The notes beneath the pieces were generated by a model, which saw only the letters and a program-made list of their open reading frames with translations, searched no databases and was not told the DNA's origin. From positions 1 to 64,000 of the forward strand of contig JBBPSI010000014.1 of assembly GCA_038093515.1 (NCBI GenBank): a stretch of DNA of 64,000 bases. The letters are read 5' to 3'. The position numbers and the translations under genes were made by a program. Below, piece by piece: positions 12,368-23,600 of the stretch. This stretch comes from Butyriboletus loyo. Its lineage: Eukaryota; Basidiomycota; Agaricomycetes; Boletales; Boletaceae. Positions within the stretch are counted from its first letter, which is position 1, and every line of letters begins with the position of its first letter.

Positions 12368-13495
12368 TTAGTGCATGAGTTCGGTTCCCTCAGGTCCGAA
12401 ACGTGCCTCGCACAATCCGTTGGCTTCGCTAGCGCAGTCGTCGAGGCTTGAATGGTCTACACTCTCCATCGATACTATGAACGCCTCCTCCCTCATGACC
12501 CTCCTGGGAAACGCGTAGGTAGAGTCGATCAGGATGGTCCCTTCGCGGCCAAGCATCTGGCGACCGCTGTGATCAAGCAGCTCTCCGTTGGGACCCCGGA
12601 AGAAACACGATACATTGTCCGTCTCCTCCACGGGGACTGGCGGTACAACGTCGGACAATTCGCTATGGGAAACAAGGATAGTTTCATCCGTTTCATCCCT
12701 TCTGAGGCGGGGCTGGAACGAACTAAACTCTGTCTCCATCTCGTCTTCGTAGCCGCTGTCGGCAAAATCCTTCTCCTCTTCCTCTATCCGCTGTTTTTCC
12801 GCCAACAGCTTTTCCACCTGGACTCGGATAATTTTTTCTTCCCGTTCCATCTCCAGCTGTTCTACTTGCTCCCTCGAAAGATTTGCGGTCGAGCCCACCG
12901 GATGGCGGAGGACTATTCTAGCTCCACCATTCAGCTCTCTAAGGACGCCTCCTTGCTCGTACAGGCAGCGAACGCCTTTGTCCCCGATGCGTGGAGGACT
13001 GCGTTGGAGCGGCCTTGCTTTCTTTATAGGAGTCTGGATAACAGAGCCGGCATCGTAGGGATGAGGTGCCAATGGGGTCTGAGGGAATGGGCGGCGAACG
13101 GTGTGACTCGGCCCAGCCATGGTAGGAGGGGTGGCGTTGCGTCCCTCGTCGACATTCATCTCGATGTCCACATCTTTGTCTTCATCGACCTCGTAGTCGT
13201 CTTCTGGGTAATACCATCGTACGTGGATGCCTTCGCCGGTCTCGGACACGGCGACAGTGGTCATGACTCCGTGAGCGTCTCGGCACGCGAGCCATGGGGT
13301 GCCTCTTGCGCTGCTGACGTTGGAAGTCACTCTACCTTTTACGTCTGTATCGTGTACCGGCGCAGTCTGACCTGGGGATCTGTCGGTCGAGCTGTTTCGA
13401 GGTGTGGGAGGTGGTAGCGGAGACCTTCCGAAGATGCTGTTGCGGGTCGAGCGACCTGGGGAAGATTTGGTCGCGCTACGAGTCTGAGGTGCCAT
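12368..13495 (-). CDS. Hypothetical protein, 375 aa
   Basis: One uninterrupted frame of 376 codons. I do not recognise the family. The first 70 residues are basic and rich in Ser, Pro and Thr (MAPQTRSATKSSPGRSTRNS). A short ordered-looking part follows (GTPWLACRDAHGVMTTVAV, then HVRWYYPEDDYEVDEDKD). The middle holds a predicted coiled coil (SREQVEQLEMEREEKIIRVQ, running on to IEEEEKDF), and the C-terminus is acidic. Two GVxxLxxxxG-type turns (EQGGVLRELNGG and FRGPNGELLDHSG) look like a repeated short motif. The internal ATG at 13495 is preferred over the one at 13570 because the protein from 13495 begins with a common nuclear-protein-like basic leader; this is a judgement. Lack of introns over 1.1 kb is unusual here but not unique. 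Confidence 0.6.
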   Translation of the reverse strand: MAPQTRSATKSSPGRSTRNSIFGRSPLPPPTPRNSSTDRSPGQTAPVHDTDVKGRVTSNVSSARGTPWLACRDAHGVMTTVAVSETGEGIHVRWYYPEDDYEVDEDKDVDIEMNVDEGRNATPPTMAGPSHTVRRPFPQTPLAPHPYDAGSVIQTPIKKARPLQRSPPRIGDKGVRCLYEQGGVLRELNGGARIVLRHPVGSTANLSREQVEQLEMEREEKIIRVQVEKLLAEKQRIEEEEKDFADSGYEDEMETEFSSFQPRLRRDETDETILVSHSELSDVVPPVPVEETDNVSCFFRGPNGELLDHSGRQMLGREGTILIDSTYAFPRRVMREEAFIVSMESVDHSSLDDCASEANGLCEARFGPEGTELMH

Positions 13496-14381
13496 GCTGT
13501 AGGTCCTCTGTTCAACTGAAGAGACGTACTCAGATCGACGAGCCAGAGAGAGAGAGAGGCGATGACGCACCAGTGGGAGAGTCGTGACAGTGGGGTTGGA
13601 AAGTGGTCGCGCTTTGATGGGGTTCGTGGTTGTCCAAACGTCCTTGGCTCGGCTCTGTTCAAATAGCTTTTCGCTGACAGTGATTACTTTTACACCGTGT
13701 TGTGGTCGTCAAAGGGATCTCTTTATTGTGCTTGGACGTTCTTGTCTCTTTATACTGGGCGCGTGGAAACCTATTCCGGTCAGGGGCTCTTCTATTTATG
13801 GGTATGTGGCGGCCAAAGCAGCGTGCTGGAGCGCCACAGCCTCCTGGCGCGCCTCGTTTGGTCGCCCATCAGCACTTGATCCGTTGTCATCTGACGCTTT
13901 GACTCGCAGAACCCGTGTATTGCTGTGGGAAGCTGATTCACTACGTCTCAAACGGCGAGGCGGACCCTCGTGGACGCAGGGTGGTACGTCCACGGAGGCT
14001 GCGCGCCCCTTTCACTGCCCCGCATTTCCAGATCAGGTACATTTAGTCGCGATTGCTTTGGCATGCCATGGGTATGTGGGCGCTTGTTTACGAATTAATA
14101 ATCACTTGACCGCAGACCGACGGATCGTGCTCGCATTTAGAGGTTCCACAAGACGGATATACGAGAACAATAGTAACCAGTCGAGGCACTGTGGACCCGA
14201 CGATTGACAGACAAAAATGGTCAAGTGGGTGGACCACCGAAAGCTGGGAACCCATTTCTGTTAAAAGATGCGACCCACCAGCCAACGCCGAGTCATTCCC
14301 ACTCACAACCTATTCCCTTTAGATCTCAGGTACTTTTTTTTTTCCCTCTCAGCTTTACACACCCGATTGGCTTGTTGAACC
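13496..14381. other. Intergenic, no supported gene
   Basis: A plus-strand frame at 13584-14207 is open but has no family signal and odd composition. Nothing else was seen. The right part is the probable promoter and leader of the next gene. Confidence 0.4.
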
Positions 14382-15944
14382 ATGTTTCCCCGACGTGCCC
14401 TCTACCATCCTTACAAGTCGTCCGCTCCTTCGTCTCCTGCTGGTTTCAGGATCCCGGATTGTATCAGCCCGAGGCGGTGCTTTAACTTATTCCAAGGACC
14501 CAACTTTACCAACGCCGGTTCCCCCGCCCCCAGTCCCTTGAATAGTCCTGTCAAAGGTTCTCACCACCCACGAGATGACCCGCCGCCTACCATTCGCCTT
14601 GGGGATCTCTTCGGAAGAAATGGTGGTCTCGAGAGCCCCCAACGCCCGTCCACGCCGGCCCCTGACCATCCCCGGAACGCGACACCAAACGGCCAGAAAA
14701 CCAATCCGGTCCCCAACCAGGATCCGTTCCCGGTTCCACCTCGCCGCAAGGCCAATCGCGGCCCCAAACATCTGTCGTTCAACAACAACGGCGTTCACCA
14801 CCCCCGCTACCGTGCTCAACCGCTGAAAGAGAAACGGAAGATTTTCGGTCGTCACGAGCGCCGTGTGGTCCGGGCGCGCGAGAGCCTCAGCCGTCTCCGA
14901 AGGGAGGCTGAGGCACTGATGAAACCTGAACACATGGACGAGGAGGACAGGATTTTCTTGAAGCAACTACAGGCGCTTCAGCTCGATCAGACGTTGAAGC
15001 ATGATCTCGAGCAGTGTCGACAGCGGATGTCGCGTGCTGCGGGCGAGTCGGAGCAGAGAAGACAGGAGCATGAGAAGAGGGACGAAGAGGCTGCAAAGAT
15101 GTGCGGAGAGCGGCGAGATGAGGAGGCTCGGGAGAAACAAAAGAGGAAGGTGGACGCGTTTGTACGGGCGAAAGAGGAGGGGCAGGAGGCTCGTCGTCGA
15201 CTGATGGAGGAGGTAGCAATGGGTGCCGACGAGGAAAGGCAACGTGCTCATGAAGCACTGGAACGCGCAATTCGGGAAGCACAGGAGCGCCTTTTCAGAG
15301 AGGAGTTGGCCCGCAAGGCCAAGCAGGAGGAAGAGCGCCGAAGACGAGAGGAACACGAGCGCCGGATACGAGAGGAGAGAGAACGTCAGCTACGGGAGGA
15401 GAGGGAACGCCGGCGACAAGAGGAGAGGGAACGCATGCTACGCGAGGAAGTCGAGCGTCTGCGCAGAGAAGCTCACGAACGGTTTCTTCGCCAAGACAGA
15501 GAACGCCTCGCCAGAGAAGAACGAGAACGCCAGGCCCGCATCTTGGCTGAACAAGCTCGTCGCGTTGCTGAGGAAGACCAAGCCCGCCAACACTTTGTCT
15601 TGTACGAGGGCAAGTGGAACGAACTTCGGAATAGCAACCCTCTACCGCCTATCGACGTTCAGGAGATGCCCTGGCCCGTGTTCGGTGTTGTTTCTTCTGC
15701 GGACCAGATCACCTACCAAGACGTTCGGACATTCCTATTCCATCCTCTTCGACCGGGCGTCGAAGGGAAAACTGCGCGTGACAAGGTCAAGTTGGAGGTA
15801 TTGCGTTTCCATCCCGACAAATTCAACGCGCGCGTCCTACCCAAAATTCAGCCGTCCCAGCGGGCAGTCGCACAAGAGATCGCTGGGGCGATTGCACGAA
15901 TACTCACGAGAATCATGACGGAAGAAGTGGAGAACCAGAAATAA
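14382..15944 (+). CDS. Coiled-coil protein with C-terminal HPD (J-like) domain, copy A
   Basis: A single frame of 520 residues. Residues 1-150 are Pro/Ser-rich and probably disordered. Residues of about 155-400 form a long Arg/Glu-rich coiled coil with heptad-like blocks (EERERQLREERERRRQEERE). The C-terminal 110 residues are a compact domain: WNELRNSNPLPPI, EMPWPVFGV, RTFLFHPLRPG, then RFHPDKFNARVLPKI near residue 475, and a closing helix AGAIARILTRIM. The HPD tripeptide in a helix-loop recalls J domains. The domain as a whole recalls the C-terminal part of NFKBIL1-like proteins, but that is an impression. The same domain ends the gene at 26220-29510. Function is unknown; a chaperone-partner or scaffold role would be a guess. 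An upstream in-frame start is not excluded. Confidence 0.75.
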   Translation: MFPRRALYHPYKSSAPSSPAGFRIPDCISPRRCFNLFQGPNFTNAGSPAPSPLNSPVKGSHHPRDDPPPTIRLGDLFGRNGGLESPQRPSTPAPDHPRNATPNGQKTNPVPNQDPFPVPPRRKANRGPKHLSFNNNGVHHPRYRAQPLKEKRKIFGRHERRVVRARESLSRLRREAEALMKPEHMDEEDRIFLKQLQALQLDQTLKHDLEQCRQRMSRAAGESEQRRQEHEKRDEEAAKMCGERRDEEAREKQKRKVDAFVRAKEEGQEARRRLMEEVAMGADEERQRAHEALERAIREAQERLFREELARKAKQEEERRRREEHERRIREERERQLREERERRRQEERERMLREEVERLRREAHERFLRQDRERLAREERERQARILAEQARRVAEEDQARQHFVLYEGKWNELRNSNPLPPIDVQEMPWPVFGVVSSADQITYQDVRTFLFHPLRPGVEGKTARDKVKLEVLRFHPDKFNARVLPKIQPSQRAVAQEIAGAIARILTRIMTEEVENQK

Positions 15945-17199
15945 AAACGTCGTAACGCTGCTAGACTCCGTTGATAGTGATGAATTATGTTGTAAATACT
16001 TACTTTCACCAAGGCTTGAAATAACACGCCACACGCTCCTTACCATCTCCAATCCCTTGATACGAAGTGAGTGTCCGGATGATGTTTTGGCGTCCATTGC
16101 ATCCCTCGGAACACTCGTATCACTGCCGAATCATGAAGTAAACTGCGATGTGTACTAAAATGATAGAAACGACCACACGATCATGGACTTCAGGAGATCT
16201 AAATCAAGTGTGACGCAATGCGCCAGGCTGTAGGCCAAAGTGGCATGAAAAGCTCTACCCACCCTTATGTAATGTCCTTTTTGGACTCGTCGAGTGATAG
16301 CGTCTTTAGTCGAGATCACCGACTCACAGGCACAATGCGCGCGCCCGCGTTCGTCCGATGGCTAGCGCTCACTGACAGCGATATCATCGAGGTTTGCGGT
16401 AAAAACACGATTCGACTTCCCTCCACGTTCGTGGGCGAGCTCGATCAAACGTTCAGCGTCCAACCTCTGGCGACCCAGCCGGTTCTGCGTCCATTTCCGT
16501 CTGTAGGTATGGATGTTGGTAGGGTGTACCATGAGGGGACGCGCATCCTTCTTTCCAGCGCTCTCATACCTAGCCGAGTACGTCTTTGAGCAATAAGTGG
16601 GTGGCCAAGGAATGGCAAGAAACGTTTGGGAGTGCGATGCTGGGAACCAAAGAGTCGAGTGAAAACGGTTGCTCCTCCAGTAACGTTCACCGACAGCAAG
16701 CAAATCAAGGGTCAAGACAGCATATTCTCAATCGCCTTCCTTGTTAATGGGAAGCACATCGTGAGGAAGGAAACATTCGATGTTGGCAAGTGCAAGATGG
16801 CACAGAGGTCGGGATGCGGCCCTTTGGGGACTACTGGGAGCGAGGAAGTGGCGTTGGTCCTCGAATTTTCAGATTAGTCCGCGAACCTGAAGCGAGAAGG
16901 ACGATGCAACGTGTCTAATAATTACGTAAATAACATGCTTGGTACTCCCCCCCTATGATGCACCAAATCCTGTGTTCTCATTTAATCCTGTGTCCCCAGC
17001 ATCCAGGTGGGCCTTAAATAATGGCCAATCACCGCTCTCATCCCTCCGCTTCGTCCAACCCCTCTACCCGATACACATTTCTCAATCTTCTCTGAATCGT
17101 CCCCCCAACCAGCACTCACGTTTCACCCACCTCCAATCCATCGCATACCCTTACCTGATCTCGCTCCAAATCTACGCCCGGCACTCGCCACCCCACGAG
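15945..17199. other. Intergenic with diverged duplicated sequence
   Basis: Contains sequence related to the flank downstream of copy B: 16060-16125 resembles 19265-19312 and 16315-16395 resembles 19765-19890. Short matches include GCATCCCT followed by ACACTCGTATCACTG, and TCCGAT followed later by GCTCACTGACAGCG. The last 140 bases (17060-17199) match 26080-26219, the leader of copy C. No gene is supported. Confidence 0.55.
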
Positions 17200-19149
17200 A
17201 TGGCAACCCTAGTGCAGAACTCTTATCAGGCTGTCGGTGCTCCGCTACCCCCCGATCTCGAGCCCGACGACGAATGGAAGCAGACGCTAAAGATGAATAT
17301 CGAGGCGGGGCTCCGCTCGATGGTCGACGAGGCCAAACAGAAGCTCAACGACGAGCTCGCCAAGGGCATCATCGGCCCTGAAGCGCGTGACCGCTTGACC
17401 GCCGATCACCTCGCGACGCTCGAAACCATCCGCCAGCTGGCCAAGGAACAGTTCCAGATCGCACTCGAGCGGGAACGGCAGGAGAGACGGTGGGCTTCTG
17501 GCGAACAACTAGATAGAGCGTGGTCAGAAAGCATGCTGAAAGAGCAACAGGCCATCTTGGATAGAATAGAGAAGGAGAGGGAGAACAAGGCTCCTGCGAC
17601 ATCTCCTCAGCTCGACCCACCCCAGCGCTGGCTCGCACCCCCCTTCCAGCTCCAGCACAAACCCAGTGTTCCACCTCCAGAAACGCCTACGTTTAATTCA
17701 CACCCATCCAATCGCAAGGCGGAGCGTGTCGCCCGAACACCCACCCATTTCGAGCATGACGAGCCCGCCGCGTCTCCAGACGAGATCCCCTCGTTCCGAC
17801 CTATCCACAACGTTCGTGCCGGATCCATCGGATCCGTAAATTCCTGGAAGGCGCCATCCATTTCTGACACGCAGAAATTCTTTCCGGAACGTTCCAGGCC
17901 CTCACCCGTGATTGACGAACCCAAGTTTATGCCACGCTCCGCCACACCCACCAATCCGCCCGATCCGACGCGCAGGGAGAATACTCGACGTGGGCCAAGC
18001 ACGAATGGGGGACCCAACGTGCAGGGGTTTTGGAAGCCATCCATGACACCCGAGGAGGACGCCCAGATGTCACGCGCGTCCGTGCTCGTGAAACGGAGCA
18101 CTGCAAGCGCCACATCACCTTTCAAAGCATCGTCTATCTTCAGCGATGCATTCACCGACCCCCTGGAAGCATTGTCCTATAACGTTGATCAAGAACAATC
18201 GGGCATTTATTCCGTGGATCGAGAGTGGAGCAGCTTGAACCAAGCCCGGGAAAAGAACAGAGGGCGTGAGAGACCTGGGTACGGGCACACTGATGACTGT
18301 TCGATGCATAGCAGCAACCAGAGGCTCGGGGACCATGCTACACTTTCTCATCTCCCGACCACCTCTCAGAGCTCTCGCGTCCATGTGCCGCTACTATCTG
18401 CAGGCCGACCTATCGTGCAGGAGTTTTGGAAGCCGTCGATCACGCCGGAGGAGGACGCGCAGATCTCACGCACGTCCGTGCCCGCGAAACGGAGAGGCAC
18501 TGCGAGTACCGCGTCGCTTTTCAAAGCGCCGTCTGTCGCATACACAGACCCTCTCGAAGCGTTGTTCATCGATGTCGAGCGAGAGCGATCGAGCACCTAT
18601 TCCGCGGATCAAGAGTGGAGAAACTCGGGCCAAGCCTGGGAGAGGAGGTGCAGGGAGTCGGAGACGAAACGAAAAGAAGAAGAAGGGAAGAGGAAGGAGC
18701 AGGGGGTGAATTCGAGGGAAGTGACGGCCAGACAGAAGGGAGAAGAAACCGGGTGGAAAGAGGGGGTCAAGATGATGGAAGAAGAGGCAAGACAGAGACA
18801 GGAAGAGGTAGAACGAAGGGAGGAAGAGGCGCGGCGTAGAACAGAGGAAGCCATTCTCAAGGCAGGAGAGAACCGGAAGAAAGAGGAGGTGTTGCGCAAA
18901 CAAGAGGATGAACTGAGGCGCCGGGAAGAAGTTCTGAACCGCAGAGAGGCAGAACTGCGTCGTAGGGAGGACAAATTGCAAGAGGACGTTCGTAAACGAG
19001 AGGAGGAAATACGCCGTCAGAAGCTCGAAGAGAGGAAGAAACAAGAGGTCTGGGAAATTTGGCCTCCTGAGACGTTTCGACTTACACCCTCTCTTCAGAC
19101 CCTTAATTCTTCGGGTCCCTGGCCGATCCCTAATCGCAGCGATCTCTAA
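17200..19149 (+). CDS. Coiled-coil family copy B, truncated before HPD domain
   Basis: A frame of 649 residues starting at MATLVQNSYQ, the same start and leader sequence as copy C at 26220. The first 130 residues are nearly identical to copy C (DEWKQTLKMNIEAGLRSMVD, ERQERRWASGEQLDRAWSES). A block beginning VQGFWKPSMTPEEDAQMSR is present twice, at about residues 273 and 405, as a unit of about 132 residues; copy C has it once. The Glu/Arg coiled coil is shorter than in copy C. Similarity continues through WPPETFR and SGPWPIPNR. A small insertion (about 6-7 bases, near 19147-19155) then brings in a stop where copy C goes on for another 240 residues including the HPD domain. Homology in DNA continues past the stop to about 19240. 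It is therefore a truncated paralogue, perhaps a pseudogene. Confidence 0.7.
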   Translation: MATLVQNSYQAVGAPLPPDLEPDDEWKQTLKMNIEAGLRSMVDEAKQKLNDELAKGIIGPEARDRLTADHLATLETIRQLAKEQFQIALERERQERRWASGEQLDRAWSESMLKEQQAILDRIEKERENKAPATSPQLDPPQRWLAPPFQLQHKPSVPPPETPTFNSHPSNRKAERVARTPTHFEHDEPAASPDEIPSFRPIHNVRAGSIGSVNSWKAPSISDTQKFFPERSRPSPVIDEPKFMPRSATPTNPPDPTRRENTRRGPSTNGGPNVQGFWKPSMTPEEDAQMSRASVLVKRSTASATSPFKASSIFSDAFTDPLEALSYNVDQEQSGIYSVDREWSSLNQAREKNRGRERPGYGHTDDCSMHSSNQRLGDHATLSHLPTTSQSSRVHVPLLSAGRPIVQEFWKPSITPEEDAQISRTSVPAKRRGTASTASLFKAPSVAYTDPLEALFIDVERERSSTYSADQEWRNSGQAWERRCRESETKRKEEEGKRKEQGVNSREVTARQKGEETGWKEGVKMMEEEARQRQEEVERREEEARRRTEEAILKAGENRKKEEVLRKQEDELRRREEVLNRREAELRRREDKLQEDVRKREEEIRRQKLEERKKQEVWEIWPPETFRLTPSLQTLNSSGPWPIPNRSDL

Positions 19150-20636
19150 TCATAGCGCACCTGTCGCAGCGAGCCCTCTTACTGATTGTGTCAGTACGAG
19201 CGCTGCCGGTCGTAGCAATCCTACCAGTGGCTGGTCATAAGCACATCTTTATCTCTCCAATCTTTTGGTACGAAAGTGATGCTGCATCCCTTGAACGCTC
19301 ATATCACTGGCGAGCGATTCAAATTGTGGTGGCATGTGCCAAACGACTCTATAAATTGAACGAACTAGCCCGAGATGAGCTAGGTGGTAAGTAAGCTACA
19401 CGGGTGAATGCGAATGTGGTAACGTGCCTCGGCGGTCGTCACGATGCGTGATAGAACGCTGAGAAAAGACTCGAGGGAAAAGAGAACTGGTAGGACGTGA
19501 TTATGTAAGGTGTATGCATGCGATAATAATATTAAGCTAACAGAAATGACCACGCAATGATAACTTATCACTTGATACCCTCTCCTCATGACATGGATCT
19601 TTGATATCGATGCCGCCGCATCGAAATCAGTGACATCGACACAGAGATGATGATCTGATGCATCTAATCGCCGAGCTCGCCACAAGTACGTTACCCCGAG
19701 GGTCCATCGAAGTTCTCCTCGGGGCAAAGTTGATCAGAGACCACACACTCCACGTCCAGATCGCCGACTCCGACTCACGACACAGGCACACGAGTCGCGA
19801 ACACGCCTGCCACATCCGTCCGATCATCGATGATTGATGACGACGCGTGCACTCGAACTTGGGGCTCACTAACAGCGACGTGACGAGTCAAAGGCTTACC
19901 GTAACGAGCGTGATGGCACGATTCGAATCCTTCTCCACCCCGGCGGAGACGTCGTCTCGTCTCTCTGTGGGGTGTGCGTGTCGTATCGTATCGTGTGCTT
20001 CAAACACGTTCAACCCCTCCCTTCGTCCTGAATATTCGGCCACTCGGAAAGTTCCACCCGTGCACGTGGCAGCTCCAATCCTCCTTTTTCATATCATGGA
20101 GATGGAGTTTTGATGGAGATCGCACAGATGCATATGGGATGCTGGGCGATGCAGCGCGGGGATTTCGCAGTCGTTAACGTGATCAACGAGTGAGATAAAA
20201 GAAAAACGTGCCCCGCATTTTATGGAAGGCCGCGCCGGTCCTTGCTGTTAAAAACACGCGCTCCGTGGAAGGAGATTGAGACGCTCGACGTCGCACGTTC
20301 TCTCCCCCTCCCCCTCCCCTCACACTTGAACGTCAATTTCCCTACCACTGCAGCTGCGTTTCTACAAAGTGAAAATATTCATACAGCAATCATGAAGAAG
20401 ATAGGCTAGGACCACGCGATAGCAAAACAACAAGATTAGAATTATCCGAGTAAGTTACTCGTGCTGAACCTGCAGGCGTGAGTGAAGAAAAATATAATAT
20501 ACAGAAATGTAAAACGCTGGATATATATAAATGAAAAAGCGACGGATATCAGGACAGCGACCATCGACAGTGAAAACAGAAAAAAAAGCGCGAGAGAGAG
20601 AGAAAGGGAATAACCGGAACATCAAAAACAAACACG
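19150..20636. other. Intergenic after copy B
   Basis: The first 90 bases are the decayed continuation of the copy B reading frame (compare 28817-28905). Further on, 19265-19890 is related to the flank of copy A. From about 19900 to 20636 nothing is recognised; the right end is likely the 3' untranslated region of the minus-strand gene that follows. Confidence 0.5.
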
Positions 20637-23600
20637 TCAAAAGACTCTAGTGGAACCCGAACTCTGCCCCCTCGAAGGAGGGGACAACCAACTCTCCACC
20701 CCGGGCCACTGTCCCGTGATCGCGGCTCTATCGAAGACCGAAGTCTGCTGCGCGCGATTCCCAAAATCACCCGTGGTCGGGTTCGGCTTCTTCTTCCCCT
20801 GCTCCCAAATACTCGTGGCGCTCTCAGAAGGAATAACTTGCGGCTCGTCGAGTGTGTCTCCCAAGGAGGGTATATCGCCCCCACTGATAGCGTATTGCAT
20901 CCACATGTTGGTCGCCAGGTCCTCGTCTGCCTCCCCAAACTCTTCATCTTCGCTCTCCTCGCTGACAGCGGGCCTCCATCGAACATGATTGCCCGTCCCT
21001 TCAGTGGCTTCAGGAACGGCCTCCGGCTCCGCCTCGGATTGGCCCGCCATGAAATTGGCCCAGTAGTTGATGGCTTCGGGGTTAGGCCACGCACTCGCAT
21101 CGCCCTCTTCCTCTGCCTCCTCCGCTCCCGCGAATTCAAAAGCACCAAGTACCGTACTGTCGCCTGCGGCCGTCTCCAGCGACTCGTCCTCGGGATCCGG
21201 AACAACGTGCGCGCGGGTGGACTTGGAGCCGGAACTCGTGACACCCCGGCGAGGCACCGCCTGCTGCTGTATGGCCTTCTTTCCTGCCTGTGTGCTGGTG
21301 TTGGCACTGGGTGTGGCAGAGGGTACGTCCCACGCGGCCTTGGCCTTGTTCTTCCGAGCAGGTGCACGGGTTGGCTCAACCTCACTCTCTTGCTCCTCCC
21401 AAATAGCGACTTTCGGCTGCGCTTCCGGGGTAAACTTGGCGGCAGCTTGAGCAGCCTTCTTTCCCCATGCTGGCATCGCTGGAGGCAGAGGGGCAACAGG
21501 TTCTGGCTCACTCTCCTCGGCGAAGAGGGGCGTGACCTTGGACTTGCCACTCACAGAACCCCACCCTCCTTTCGTCGCCTTTGTTTTCAAGGATGGTGGC
21601 GGCGGCGGAGAGAAGATCGAATCAGCGTCAACATCCGGCTCCTCGATAACCGTCACTTTCTTCCCCTTTTTCGCGGCAGGAACAGTTTTCTTCGTGTTGG
21701 CATTGCGCTGGGATGGCGCTGGCGCTGGCGCTATCATAGAGGTGAGATCGGGGTCGAACTCTTCTTCCACCGACGCGCCGAGCTTGACTTTGGATGCAGA
21801 AATGGAGGTGGATGCCACACCCCAAGCGCTCTTGGCGGCGACCGTAGCTGTATCCCAGAGAGAAGGCACTGGCGGAGGCGGTTCTGCATCCATCTCCGGC
21901 TCCGGCTCCTCGGTAATGGCAACCGGCTTGGCAGGAGGAAGCTGTACTGCTGGTTGCCCCTTCTTGCCTTTCCTGCCCTTCACGGTGGTAGGCGGTACTT
22001 GTGCGGGTTCAGGGGCAACGGTAGGAGGACCGGCGAAGCTGACGGTGATGTGAGGTATGTCGTACTCCTGCGAATGGGAACTGTTGGACTTTTTCATGAT
22101 GCTCGGGGGTTGCAAGGTGCTCTTGCCGCCACTCCCAGGTTGACCTTGAGCAGCGAGCATGGCGGCGGCGTTGGAAAACAGTGCTTCGTTCTGCGAAGCT
22201 TGAGAAAGGGACAATCCCGCAGGACCGGCTTTCCCTTGAGACATCATCGCCATGGCATTCGCAAAGAATGCTTCGTTCACGGAAGCTTCATCCTGGGAAA
22301 GAGTACTGTTGGATTTCTTTATGATGCTCGGGGGTTCGAGCTTCGTGGAGGACACGGCGGCAGGCTGAGGGAAAGGGACGTTCTCCTTTTGGTGAGTGGT
22401 CTTTGCTGGTCGTTGTTGAACCGACGTTTTGTCAGGCAACGACTTCGGTGGATTCGTCTTCGCCCAAGGGTCGACTTCCCGATTCTGTGCAAATCGCCGT
22501 TGCGCAAGATGCTGCCGAATCTCTTCTAGCCGCTTTTCCCGCTCCTCAGCGCAGAGCCTCTTGCGCTCTTCCTCCTTCTGCTCACGAAGGCGCATCATGC
22601 TTGCCTCGTGCTCCTGTACGGCCCGGGCACGGCTCTCCTTGGTACCCTCGGCGGCCAGAAGCGTCTCGACGAGCTTGATCTCGAAATTGGCGGCCTCGGC
22701 ATGGAACTGGTAGATCATCTGGATACGAAGGCTAACCTTGTATTGTTGGTACTCGTCTGCCATCTTGGACTTGAGAAGCTCTTCATCCATGGGATCAAGC
22801 TCCTCCTCCGTGATGACGGGACCGATATAACGTTTACCGAGTGCTAGGTTCTCCGCGTTAGTCGGGGGAGAGAATTTAGTGGTCGGGTTCGGAGGGGAGT
22901 ACTGTGGTGAGAAGGTTGTGAAGGGTGGAGAAGATAAATTAGAGGCTGCGGAGGCTTGACGGGACATGTTGTCCGTCGCACGAGGACGAGCGCCCAGAGT
23001 CTGAGCGGACATGGAGGCGGAAGGCCGCTTTGGGGACTGAGCCTGAGGCTGCTGGGTGACGATGCCGACTTCCGAAGCCCAGTTCTGGAAGCCGAGCGTG
23101 CCACTTGCACTGACAGGTTCAGCCAAGCGTCCCGCATGAGATGGGTCGAGCGTTGCTAGATGATCCTAGAAGGAAAACGGAGGCGTGAGGCTGTGGCGAC
23201 GCGACACAAGATGGATGACTCACCATCGATAGCGCAGGTAAATTTTTGGTTGGATTAGGTGGAGTCATAGAGTCAGGGAAGAAGGATGTTGGATTGACGA
23301 ATTCGAAATTTCCCCTGGTGGGGGTGGGTGGAACGGGTTGTCTGGAAGGGGCGGAAGGAGGGTAGGAGGGGATACCCCTATATTGAGGTTCTTCGACGAC
23401 GCTCTCTTCTTCCTCGACAGAGGAAGGGTCAACTGAGACGTCGTCGTCGTCGATGTCTTCGAAGTCGTCAGCAAAGAAGCCGACGAATACACTCATGACA
23501 GTATGCTGTTCTTCGCCAGACATGTCGATCCACTGTTCTTCACGTAGCTGGGCGAGCTCGAGACGACGTTCCCACTCAACGCGGGCGGGCTGTGCGAGTT

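Noticed and set aside
12452..13417. Plus-strand open frame of 321 codons
   Set aside because: Antisense to the 375-aa protein. The minus-strand frame has a better start, a coiled coil and natural composition.
20838..22529. Plus-strand open frame of 563 codons
   Set aside because: It is the antisense of the Pro/Ala-rich 1087-aa protein, with Arg/Leu-rich composition typical of such shadows.
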